7,329 nucleotides of DNA from an uncultured Achromobacter sp. (GTDB taxonomy: Bacteria; Pseudomonadota; Gammaproteobacteria; Burkholderiales; Burkholderiaceae_B): the NCBI GenBank assembly GCA_913775005.1, contig CAJYKY010000114.1, forward strand, positions 1 through 7,329, written 5' to 3'. Each line of letters begins with the position of its first letter. The stretch's first letter is position 1. The position numbers and the translations under genes were made by a program. Of this stretch, positions 1 to 6,135 are shown one piece after another. The notes below the pieces were generated by a model. It was not told where the DNA came from, did no database searches, and saw only the letters and a program-made list of their open reading frames with translations.

Positions 1-640
1 CCACGACAATGCCCCAGAAGCCGTAGATGGTGGCGCCGCCCGTCAGCCCCTTGAGCAGCCCCTGGTTGCCCAGCAGGTACACAAGCGCAATGCCGGGCAG
101 CAAAGACGGGGCCAGCAGCGGCAGCAAGGCGATGGTGCGCAGCAGCCCCTTGCCCGGCAGGCGGGTGCGCGTCAGGCCATAGGCAAAGCCGTAAGCGCAA
201 GGCACCACCAGCAACATCGTGACGACACCCACGGCCAGGCTGCGGCCCACCATCGGCAGAAAGCCGTCGGCCCCGATAATGCCGGCGACCACGGCCAGCC
301 CGGCCCAGTCGCCATCGCTGTTGGTCACCGACTTGGCCAGGATGGCCGCGAGCGGCAGCGCCAGAAAGAGCAGCAGGAACAAAGCCAGCGCGCCCTGCCC
401 GAAGGTCAGGCCCAGGCTGCCGATCCACCCGGGCATGGGCCGGCGGCCCAACGGGATCGGAGGCATGGAAATGGCGGGGGGCATTGCGGCGGAGGTCGAT
501 TGCCGGCTGGAAATTGCGGGGGGCGCCCCGGCGGCCGATGCCAAAGCGGCTGGTGCTGCGGCAGCCGATGCCACCGTCGCCGGCACCGCCGCCGCAGCGG
601 CAGCGCTGGCCAGCTCGGCCACGGAAGGCGTTCCCGTCAT
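1..640 (-). CDS. phnU: 2-aminoethylphosphonate-type ABC transporter permease (PhnU-like), N-terminal part, cut by window edge
   Basis: This is the inner-membrane permease of a phosphonate importer. The 213 visible codons stay open to the window edge, so the C-terminal part is missing. The ATG at 640 lies 7 nt after the ATPase stop codon, which implies translational coupling; the ribosome-binding site is weak. Residues 1-70 are a low-complexity Ala/Pro/Ser extension. Membrane segments follow at about 82-102, 133-157 and 167-191, and a fourth begins near 205. The stretch from Leu172 to Gly191, rich in Leu and Pro, and the following GNQGLLKG match what I recall of the long, duplicated PhnU2-type permeases (roughly 550 residues). 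Later in-frame ATG codons at 484, 466 and 436 also lack ribosome-binding sites, so the real start could be internal. That it is an ABC permease is fairly sure. The phosphonate substrate is inferred from the ATPase, regulator and HD protein next to it; Fe(III)/spermidine-type permeases are the alternative. Confidence 0.82.
   Translation of the reverse strand, partial: MTGTPSVAELASAAAAAAVPATVASAAAAPAALASAAGAPPAISSRQSTSAAMPPAISMPPIPLGRRPMPGWIGSLGLTFGQGALALFLLLFLALPLAAILAKSVTNSDGDWAGLAVVAGIIGADGFLPMVGRSLAVGVVTMLLVVPCAYGFAYGLTRTRLPGKGLLRTIALLPLLAPSLLPGIALVYLLGNQGLLKGLTGGATIYGFWGIVV
466..573. repeat. short imperfect direct repeats within the permease N-terminal extension
   Basis: Two separate duplications lie here. 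A 17-nt unit at 466-482 recurs at 508-524 with one mismatch, 42 nt away (14 codons), giving PPAIS twice in the protein. A 15-nt unit at 529-543 recurs at 559-573 with one mismatch, 30 nt away (10 codons), giving ASAA twice. Both spacings preserve the reading frame, so the Ala/Pro-rich extension appears to have grown by local duplication. Confidence 0.7.
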
Positions 641-647
641 GGCGGCT

Positions 648-1721
648 TTAAGCGTAGGCGCGAATCGCATGGCGCGGCAGCTCCACCCAGCAGCGGCTGG
701 CGGCGTGAGGGCCCAACAGGGCGTCTCCGATTTCAGGGGACACGATGGAATGCACGGTGGATCCCGGCACGCCTTCCAGCCGCAATGCAAGCCGGTAGCC
801 CCGGCCCAGAAACACGCCATCCAGCACATCAGCCAGCATCGCATTGGCTTCGTCCGGCCGGGCCATGCTGACACGCACGGCTTCGGGCCGCACGAACAGC
901 TTGCCCGACTTGCCGTCCAGGCTTTCGTCCACGGCAAGCTCCTGCCGGCCAACGCGGGCGCGGTGCGCATCCACGCGCTCGAACGGCAACCAGTTCGCTT
1001 CGCCTACGAAATCGGCAATGAAGGCCGACTCCGGCTGGCGATAGAGTTCGCGCGGCGTGCCGTACTGTTCGATGACACCGCCATTCATAACGGCGATGCG
1101 GTCGGCCATCACCATGGCCTCTTCCTGGTCATGCGTCACCATCAACGTGGTGATCGACAGGCGTTTTTGCAGCGCGCGCAGCTCGATACGCAGATGCTCG
1201 CGCACCCGTGCATCCAACGCAGACATCGGTTCATCCAGCAACAGCAGCGACGGCGACGGCGCCAAGGCGCGCGCCAGGGCCACACGTTGCTGCTGGCCAC
1301 CGGAGATCTGTCCCGGGAATTTTTCGGCAGCACCGGCCAGGCCCACCAGCGTCAACATTTCTTCGACGCGGGCGGCCACATGCTTGCGATGCGCGCGCTT
1401 GCCGCTCAGGCCATAGGCCACGTTCTGCGCGACGGTCAGATTGGGAAACAAGGCGTAGGACTGGAACAGGATGCCGTAGTCGCGCTCTTGCGGTTCAGCA
1501 TGGGAGATATCGCGGCCCGACAGCACGATGGTGCCGCTGTCCTGGCGTTCCAGCCCCGCAATGGCCCGCAGCAGCGTCGTCTTGCCGCAACCGGACGGCC
1601 CGAGCAGGCACACCAGCTCTCCGGCGCGGATATCCAGCGACACGTCCGACAGCGCCGTATGGCTGCCGAACCGTTTCACAAGATGTCGTACTGAGAGGAA
1701 TGCGCTATCGGGTTGGGGCAT
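648..1721 (-). CDS. phnT: 2-aminoethylphosphonate-type ABC transporter ATP-binding protein (PhnT-like)
   Basis: This cytoplasmic ATPase powers the adjacent permease. It has 357 residues, the usual size for ATPases with a C-terminal regulatory domain. The motifs are complete: Walker A GPSGCGKT at 41-48, Q-loop Gln87, signature ISGGQQQR at 139-146 (Ile replaces the usual Leu), Walker B ending in DEP at 163-165, D-loop SALD at 167-170 and switch His197. Residues from about 240 to 350 form a TOBE-like domain with the typical FVRPEAV segment at 276-282. The start is supported by GGAGG at 1726-1730, 4 nt from the ATG. The stop is followed after 7 nt by the permease start, so the two form an operon. 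The assignment to phosphonate rather than spermidine, iron or sulfate uptake rests on overall resemblance to the PhnT family and on the divergent regulator and HD protein. Transcription probably starts in the shared control region at 1722-1865. Confidence 0.87.
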   Translation of the reverse strand: MPQPDSAFLSVRHLVKRFGSHTALSDVSLDIRAGELVCLLGPSGCGKTTLLRAIAGLERQDSGTIVLSGRDISHAEPQERDYGILFQSYALFPNLTVAQNVAYGLSGKRAHRKHVAARVEEMLTLVGLAGAAEKFPGQISGGQQQRVALARALAPSPSLLLLDEPMSALDARVREHLRIELRALQKRLSITTLMVTHDQEEAMVMADRIAVMNGGVIEQYGTPRELYRQPESAFIADFVGEANWLPFERVDAHRARVGRQELAVDESLDGKSGKLFVRPEAVRVSMARPDEANAMLADVLDGVFLGRGYRLALRLEGVPGSTVHSIVSPEIGDALLGPHAASRCWVELPRHAIRAYA

Positions 1722-1865
1722 GGTGCCTCCGGTCTGGGAACGAAGGCAGTATGGAAGGCGCGTATTGAGCGTTTATGACACTTCGCGCAAATGCAGTAAT
1801 AAAAACATCAAATTATTTTGGTGTACTGGCGGTCTTGCGCATTGCGTCCTTCACCCGCCCCCATC
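1722..1865. promoter_or_regulatory. divergent control region between transporter operon and LysR gene
   Basis: This 144-bp gap separates divergent genes and turns A+T-rich around 1797-1820, in contrast to the G+C-rich genes on each side. An imperfect inverted repeat, TTGAGCG (1765-1771) and CGCGCAA (1784-1790), matches at 6 of 7 positions around a 12-nt spacer, which suits a LysR-type operator. For the plus strand, ATGACA at 1775-1780 and AATAAA at 1798-1803, 17 nt apart, make a plausible -35/-10 pair (5/6 and 4/6 to consensus). For the minus strand I see only a weak candidate, CATAAA at 1777-1772 with ATTACT at 1800-1795. The overlap of repeat and promoter fits autoregulation plus control of the divergent operon, as is common for LysR regulators. 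This is inference. Confidence 0.5.
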
Positions 1866-2729
1866 GTGCTTGTCGCCGAACTCAAATCCTTCTACGCCGT
1901 GGCCCGCTGCGGCACCGTCACCAAGGCCGCCGCCCAATTGGGCGTCAGCCAGCCCACGGTGACGGGGCAACTGCGCCAGCTGGAATCGCGTTACGGCGTT
2001 GAACTGTTCCACCGTCAGGGACGGGGCATGCGGCTGTCGGACGCGGGCCAGAGCCTGATGCCCATGGTGGAAAAGCTGGTCCAGCAGGAAACGGAAATCG
2101 ATTTCCGGCTGCGCGACGCGAGCGACCTGCGCGAAGGCAATCTGCGCATCGGCGCCACCGGCCCCTTCTACATCATGGATACGGTGCGGCGCTACAACCA
2201 GCGTTACCCCGGTATCGACCTGACGGTGACGATCGGCAATTCGCAGTCGATGTTGCAGGCGCTGCACGATTACCGCATCGAGATTGCCACGTCTTCCTTT
2301 CTGATGGATGACAAGCATCTGTATCGCCGCATGATTGCCGCGGACCCGATACGCGTGGTCACCCATCGCGATCACCCGCTGGCCCGACGCGGGCAGATTC
2401 AGCTGGCTGATCTGGCCGACCACGCCCTGCTGTTGCGTGAACCCGGCTCCATGACACGCAAGCTGACTGAAGACGCGCTGGCGGCGGCGGGTGTCACCGT
2501 GCGCCGCACGCTGGAGATCGGCAGCCGGGAATCGATCCGGCAAGCCATTCTTTGCGACCTGGGCATCAGCCTGATCCCGTCGCGTGAAATTCCGTCGCAC
2601 CCCGATCTGATGGCCCTGGATATCCAAGGCCCCCAGATTCTGATGAACGAATACCTGTACTGCCTGCGCGAGCGCCAACCGGTGCAGCTGATCGCGCGCT
2701 TTCTGGAGATGGCGCCGGCAGCTGACTGA
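1866..2729 (+). CDS. LysR-family regulator of phosphonate catabolism
   Basis: This is a DNA-binding transcription factor of 287 residues, normal for the LysR family. The N-terminal winged helix-turn-helix spans about residues 3-62, with the recognition segment GVSQPTVTGQLRQLE at 26-40. A linker helix at about 62-90 and the periplasmic-binding-protein-like effector domain, starting near 91 with GNLRIGATGP, follow. The sequence resembles the LysR subfamily associated with aminoethylphosphonate catabolism, and the neighbours agree. The GTG at 1866 was chosen because it begins MLVAELKSFYAVA, the usual family N-terminus. An in-frame TTG at 1818 and GTG at 1821 would add 16 or 15 residues with no LysR character. 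None of these starts has a visible Shine-Dalgarno sequence. It likely controls the divergent transporter operon and, 54 nt downstream, the HD oxygenase gene. The effector is unknown; 2-aminoethylphosphonate or a catabolite is the obvious candidate. Confidence 0.85.
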   Translation: MLVAELKSFYAVARCGTVTKAAAQLGVSQPTVTGQLRQLESRYGVELFHRQGRGMRLSDAGQSLMPMVEKLVQQETEIDFRLRDASDLREGNLRIGATGPFYIMDTVRRYNQRYPGIDLTVTIGNSQSMLQALHDYRIEIATSSFLMDDKHLYRRMIAADPIRVVTHRDHPLARRGQIQLADLADHALLLREPGSMTRKLTEDALAAAGVTVRRTLEIGSRESIRQAILCDLGISLIPSREIPSHPDLMALDIQGPQILMNEYLYCLRERQPVQLIARFLEMAPAAD

Positions 2730-2749
2730 CCCGAAAAGGTCACTGCCCG

Positions 2750-2760
2750 CCCCCCCCCCC
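2750..2760 (+). repeat. homopolymeric tract of 11 C residues
   Basis: Eleven consecutive C residues lie in the 54-nt gap between the LysR stop and the HD gene. The tract ends 12 nt before the AGGAG ribosome-binding site at 2773-2777. Tracts of this length are prone to slipped-strand length changes. It is outside any coding frame. Confidence 0.9.
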
Positions 2761-2772
2761 TTGCGGCCACTC

Positions 2773-2777
2773 AGGAG
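2773..2777 (+). promoter_or_regulatory. Shine-Dalgarno AGGAG of the HD oxygenase gene
   Basis: AGGAG stands 6 nt upstream of the ATG at 2784. It is the strongest ribosome-binding site among the plus-strand genes here and fixes the start of the HD protein. Confidence 0.85.
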
Positions 2778-2783
2778 ACAACC

Positions 2784-3353
2784 ATGGCCTTGACCTTGCA
2801 GGAAATCGAGCAGATCTTTCTGGAACGCGGGCATCGTTCCTATCATGGCGAGTCCGTCAGCCATTTGCGGCACGCGCTGCAAACGGCGTCGCTGGCGGAG
2901 CGCCATGGCGCCAATGCCTCGCTGATCACCGCCTGCCTGCTGCACGATCTGGGCCACCTGATCGCGGACCGGCCGGGTACCCCCACGCTGCGCGGCATCG
3001 ACGACAAGCACCAGTATTTCGTGCTGCCGTTTCTGCGTGGCCTGTTCAGCCCCGCCGTGCTGGACCCCATCCGGCTGCACGTGGAGGCCAAGCGCTATCT
3101 CTGCTATGTGGAGCCGCAATATGAAGCGTCGCTCTCGGAGGATTCGAAGCGCAGCCTGGCGTTGCAGGGCGGGAGTTTCGATGCGGGCCAGGCGGTGGAT
3201 TTCGCCAGCATGCCGGGCGCGCCGGATGCGATCCGGCTAAGGCGCTGGGACGATATGGCCAAGGTGCCGGGGCTGGCCACGCCGCCGCTGGACCACTTCC
3301 TGGAAATCGCGGAAAGCGTGTCCGGGCGGGTGAAGCTGGCGGCGATCTGGTAG
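2784..3353 (+). CDS. phosphonate-degradation HD-domain protein, PhnZ-like di-iron oxygenase
   Basis: This is a soluble 189-residue HD-domain protein of the phosphonate-associated family. PhnZ, its characterised relative, uses a mixed-valence di-iron centre and O2 to cleave the C-P bond of 2-amino-1-hydroxyethylphosphonate, giving glycine and phosphate. Aligning from memory to PhnZ, all six metal ligands are kept: His30, His54, Asp55, His76, His99 and Asp156 (PhnZ His34, His58, Asp59, His80, His104, Asp161). Also kept are Tyr20 and Glu23 (the Tyr24/Glu27 induced-fit pair), His58 (His62), Lys103 in AKRYL (Lys108), Ser121 (Ser126) and Arg153 (Arg158). The enzyme is therefore very likely an active oxygenase, not a phosphohydrolase. 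The exact substrate is open: N-methylated aminophosphonates are handled by related enzymes such as TmpB. It lies 54 nt after the LysR gene with its own strong ribosome-binding site. The 2-oxoglutarate hydroxylase that normally supplies the substrate is not in this window. Confidence 0.87.
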   Translation: MALTLQEIEQIFLERGHRSYHGESVSHLRHALQTASLAERHGANASLITACLLHDLGHLIADRPGTPTLRGIDDKHQYFVLPFLRGLFSPAVLDPIRLHVEAKRYLCYVEPQYEASLSEDSKRSLALQGGSFDAGQAVDFASMPGAPDAIRLRRWDDMAKVPGLATPPLDHFLEIAESVSGRVKLAAIW

Positions 3354-3355
3354 CG

Positions 3356-4207
3356 CTACGCGCCCGTGGCGACGGGGCGGGATGGGTCGCTGCACCACTC
3401 GCTCCACGACCCCGGGTACAGGCGTGAACCGGACAGGCCGGCGATTTCCATCGACAGCAGGTTGTGGCAAGCCGTGATGCCGGAGCCGCACTGGTGCACG
3501 ATGCTGGCCGGCTCGCGGCCATCGAGCAGGCTGGCGAATTCACCGCGCAATTGCTCGGCGGATTTGAAGCGGCCGTCGGCCTGAAGGTTTTCGCCGTTAG
3601 GCCGGTTCAAGGCGCCGGGTATATGGCCCGCCACCGGGTCCATGGGTTCGACCTCACCGCGATACCGGTTGGCCGCGCGCGCGTCGATCACGGTAAAGGC
3701 CGGCTGGGCGATGTTGTCCAGCACGGCCTTGGCGTCTACAGCGCCGGCCAGCGACGCACCGGGCTCTATGGGCGCCCCGGCTTTCACGGCGGGGCCAGGT
3801 TCGGTCGACGTGGGCAATCCTGCGGCCACCCACGCTTGCCAGCCGCCATCCAGCACCACAACGCGCTCGTGGCCCAGCCAGCGCAGCATCCACCACAAGT
3901 GCGCCCCATACATGCCGCCGCTAGCGTCATACGCCACCACCAGTGTTTGCGGCGTGACGCCATGCGCGGCCATCAGCGCACCGAATTCGGCGCGCGACGG
4001 CAGCGGGTGGCGGCCGTTCTTGCCGGTGCGCGGCGCGGCCAGTTCGGTCTCATGATCCAGATGACGCGCGCCGGGAATGTGGCCGGCGTCGTACGCCTGG
4101 CGGCCCGCCGCGTGGTTGGTCAGGTCGTGGCGCACATCGAACACGCGCACATCAGGCGCGTCCAGGCGCGCGGCCAGGTCGGCGGCGGAAATCAGTGTCA
4201 TCGTCAT
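3356..4207 (-). CDS. sseA: 3-mercaptopyruvate sulfurtransferase (rhodanese family)
   Basis: This cytoplasmic enzyme transfers the sulfur of 3-mercaptopyruvate to a nucleophilic acceptor such as cyanide or a thiol, via a persulfide on the active cysteine. It has 283 residues in two rhodanese domains. The N-terminal one (about 5-130) has the YDAGHIPGA motif at 39-47 but carries Asp94 where a catalytic Cys would sit, so it is inactive. The C-terminal one (about 155-275) has AGHIPGA at 193-199 and the active loop CGSGITA starting at Cys240. CG(S/T)G(V/I)T loops are typical of mercaptopyruvate enzymes, whereas thiosulfate enzymes usually have basic residues there (CRxGxR), which favours this assignment. 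The start at 4207 is supported by GGAG at 4216-4219, 8 nt upstream; Met3 at 4201 would be too far from it. It follows the DMT permease gene by 30 nt, probably in one operon. Confidence 0.9.
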   Translation of the reverse strand: MTMTLISAADLAARLDAPDVRVFDVRHDLTNHAAGRQAYDAGHIPGARHLDHETELAAPRTGKNGRHPLPSRAEFGALMAAHGVTPQTLVVAYDASGGMYGAHLWWMLRWLGHERVVVLDGGWQAWVAAGLPTSTEPGPAVKAGAPIEPGASLAGAVDAKAVLDNIAQPAFTVIDARAANRYRGEVEPMDPVAGHIPGALNRPNGENLQADGRFKSAEQLRGEFASLLDGREPASIVHQCGSGITACHNLLSMEIAGLSGSRLYPGSWSEWCSDPSRPVATGA

Positions 4208-4237
4208 TCGGTGTGCTCCGGAATTGAAAAGGACAGG

Positions 4238-5092
4238 TCAGGCCGACTTCGGGTCGCGCATCGTGCGCCACACCGACAGCAGGCCCGCCGAAATGATCAG
4301 GCCCATGCCAGCCCAGGCCAGGGCGTCCAGATGGTCGCCCCATAAGCCCATGCCCAGCAAGGCCGCGAAAATGATGGTGCTGTACTGTAGCGCGGCGGTC
4401 AGCAGCGCCGACCCCATGCCGAACGCCCGCGTCATGGCCAGCTGGCCGAACATGCCCGCCACGCCCACGCCAAACAGCGAGGCATAACCCTGCCAATCGG
4501 CTTGGCCCCAGCCTTCGATCCACAGCCCGGCCACGCTGGACACGCAGACCGCCACCGAAAAGAACAGCACAGTGCGCCATTCGGGTTCACCGATGCGGCC
4601 CAATTGGCGGATCTGCATCATGGCAATGGCCGACATGGCGCCCGCCCCCATCCCCATCACGGCGGCCAGCCATTGATCGTCAGTGATGCTGGGGCGAAGC
4701 ACCGCAATCACACCCAGGAAACCCAGCGCAACGGCCACGATACGGACGGGGTCACGCTGCGCGCCGCCCCAGCCCAGCATCCAACAGGCGATGAACAGCG
4801 GCGCCGTGTAGTTCAGGCTGGTGGCGGTGGCCAGCGGCAGATGCGAGATCGCAAAAAAGCCCAGCCACATCGACGACACCCCTGACAGGTTGCGCCAAAT
4901 GTGCAGCTTCCAGCTTGTGGGAATGATGGATTGCCGGCCGGCTCGCGCATACAGCAGCAGCAAGATGACAGAGGGCAGACCGCGAAACAGGACGATCTGC
5001 GCGAGCGAGGCGCCGTGCTCGGTGCCGAGCTTCACGAACGACCCCATGATGGCGAACATGGCGGACGCCAGCAACATCCAAAGAGCCTGCAT
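4238..5092 (-). CDS. EamA/DMT-superfamily membrane transporter
   Basis: This 284-residue inner-membrane protein has about ten hydrophobic segments arranged as two EamA repeats, the standard drug/metabolite transporter layout. The first repeat contains the conserved LPLATATSLNYTAPLF-type segment. The second contains GQLAMTRAFGMGSALLTAA. The C-terminus is short and charged. Relatives export amino acids, purines or other metabolites, but the substrate cannot be read from sequence. The frame is open back to an ATG at 5317 inside htpX. I chose the ATG at 5092 because the first membrane helix begins there. The stretch 5093-5158 uses codons rare in the neighbouring genes (ATA, GTA, several CTT and CCT) and looks like promoter DNA. 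The ATG at 5158 (306 residues) is the main alternative; neither start has a clear ribosome-binding site. It is probably co-transcribed with sseA, so export of a sulfur compound is conceivable but unsupported. Confidence 0.83.
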   Translation of the reverse strand: MQALWMLLASAMFAIMGSFVKLGTEHGASLAQIVLFRGLPSVILLLLYARAGRQSIIPTSWKLHIWRNLSGVSSMWLGFFAISHLPLATATSLNYTAPLFIACWMLGWGGAQRDPVRIVAVALGFLGVIAVLRPSITDDQWLAAVMGMGAGAMSAIAMMQIRQLGRIGEPEWRTVLFFSVAVCVSSVAGLWIEGWGQADWQGYASLFGVGVAGMFGQLAMTRAFGMGSALLTAALQYSTIIFAALLGMGLWGDHLDALAWAGMGLIISAGLLSVWRTMRDPKSA

Positions 5093-5246
5093 GTGGGGGG
5101 CTGCGTTAAGGGAAAAGTGAGGAGGGATAAGGGAAAGCGATACTATACTCTCCGTCATCGGGAGCGGTGCCGGCGAGTCGGGGAACTGGCGGGCCGCCGC
5201 CATGTCGAACCCGAGAATTTCCCGCTCGCACAGGAACACAAAAAAC
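5093..5246. promoter_or_regulatory. divergent control region between DMT permease gene and htpX
   Basis: This 154-bp gap contains TATACT at 5144-5149, a 5/6 match to a plus-strand -10 element. It would give htpX a leader of about 90 nt. I find no good -35 at the expected distance, so an activator or another sigma factor may be involved. The minus-strand reading of nearly the same bases gives TATAGT (5147-5142), which could serve the permease gene. The two copies of TAAGGGAAA lie in the upstream half. AGGAA at 5232-5236, 10 nt from the ATG at 5247, is the htpX ribosome-binding site. Confidence 0.45.
5107..5136. repeat. 9-bp direct repeat TAAGGGAAA, 21-bp period
   Basis: TAAGGGAAA occurs at 5107-5115 and again, perfectly, at 5128-5136. 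The 21-bp period equals two helical turns. The repeat is in the non-coding stretch between the divergent DMT permease gene and htpX, just upstream of a candidate -10 element. Confidence 0.65.
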
Positions 5247-6128
5247 ATGAAACGCATTGTCTTGTTCGTCATTACCAACTTGGCTGTCATGCTCGTGCTG
5301 TCGGCCACGCTGCGCATTCTGGGCGTAGACCGCTACATCACTGCCAATGGCTTGAACCTGAATGCCCTGCTGATCTTCTCGGTCGTCGTGGGCTTTACCG
5401 GCGCCATCATCTCGCTGTTGATCAGCAAGCCGATGGCCAAATGGAGTACCGGCGCTCAAGTGCTGGACCCGAACGCGCCGCGCAACCAGCGTGAAGCCTG
5501 GCTGGTCGATACCGTGCACCAGCTGGCCGATCGCGCCGGCATCGGCCGCCCGGAAGTCGCCATCTACGACGGCGCCCCCAACGCATTCGCCACCGGCGCC
5601 TTCAAGAACGATTCGCTGGTGGCCGTGTCGACCTGCCTGCTCGAAAGCATGAGCGAAGAAGAAGTGGCCGCCGTGCTGGCACATGAAGTGGCGCACATTG
5701 CCAATGGCGACATGGTCACGCTGACGCTGATCCAGGGCGTGGTCAACACCTTCGTGGTGTTCCTGGCGCGCGTGGTCGGTTACTTCATCGACCGCGTCGT
5801 GTTCAAGAACGAACGCGGCATCGGCCCGGGCTACTACATCACCGTGCTGGTCTGTGAAATCATTTTCGGCGTGCTGGCCTCGATCATCGTGGCCTGGTTC
5901 TCGCGCCAGCGCGAATACCGCGCCGACGCCGGCTCGGCCCACCTGATGGGCGCACGCGAACCGATGATCCGCGCGCTGGCTCGCCTGGGCGGCCTGGAAC
6001 CGGGCGATCTGCCCAAGTCCTTCGAAGCCTCGGGCATCACTGGCAAGGGCGGCCTGTCGGCCATGTTCGCCTCGCACCCGCCGATTCCGGCGCGTATCGC
6101 CGCGCTGCAAAACGCACGCGTGGTCTGA
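5247..6128 (+). CDS. htpX: membrane zinc metalloprotease HtpX
   Basis: HtpX is an inner-membrane M48-family protease that degrades misfolded membrane proteins, overlapping in role with FtsH. The protein has 293 residues, the normal family length. Two N-terminal membrane segments (about 4-24 and 37-59) are followed by a cytoplasmic part with the zinc motif HEVAH at 146-150; Glu147 is catalytic. Two more hydrophobic segments lie at about 159-181 and 195-217. Glu223 in the REYRAD segment is the expected third zinc ligand. The family's C-terminal SHPPIPARI segment is at 276-284. The start MKRIVLFVITN is the standard HtpX N-terminus and has AGGAA 10 nt upstream; an in-frame ATG at 5202 would add 15 polar residues ahead of the first helix and is rejected. 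Cys130 stands where I would expect Gly in relatives, a small difference. The gene appears to be a single transcription unit ending at 6207-6238. Confidence 0.95.
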   Translation: MKRIVLFVITNLAVMLVLSATLRILGVDRYITANGLNLNALLIFSVVVGFTGAIISLLISKPMAKWSTGAQVLDPNAPRNQREAWLVDTVHQLADRAGIGRPEVAIYDGAPNAFATGAFKNDSLVAVSTCLLESMSEEEVAAVLAHEVAHIANGDMVTLTLIQGVVNTFVVFLARVVGYFIDRVVFKNERGIGPGYYITVLVCEIIFGVLASIIVAWFSRQREYRADAGSAHLMGAREPMIRALARLGGLEPGDLPKSFEASGITGKGGLSAMFASHPPIPARIAALQNARVV

Positions 6129-6135
6129 TCGCCGC

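Noticed and set aside
219..1694. Plus-strand open frame of 491 codons opposite the transporter ATPase and permease
   Set aside because: It lies antisense to two genes with complete ABC motifs. The translation is a low-complexity Ala/Arg/Gln/His-rich string with no recognisable domain, typical of the antisense of G+C-rich genes.
1851..3119. Minus-strand open frame of 422 codons spanning the LysR and HD genes
   Set aside because: It crosses two well-supported genes, including the gap and the poly-C tract, and its His/Gln/Arg-rich product matches no family I know.
3464..4345. Plus-strand open frame of 293 codons opposite sseA
   Set aside because: sseA has both rhodanese domains and the CGSGITA loop. 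The opposite frame has no domain and no ribosome-binding site.
5093..5317. Longer N-terminus for the DMT permease, overlapping htpX
   Set aside because: The frame happens to be open, but the extension uses codons rare in the surrounding genes, contains promoter-like bases and would overlap the 5' end of htpX by 71 bp.
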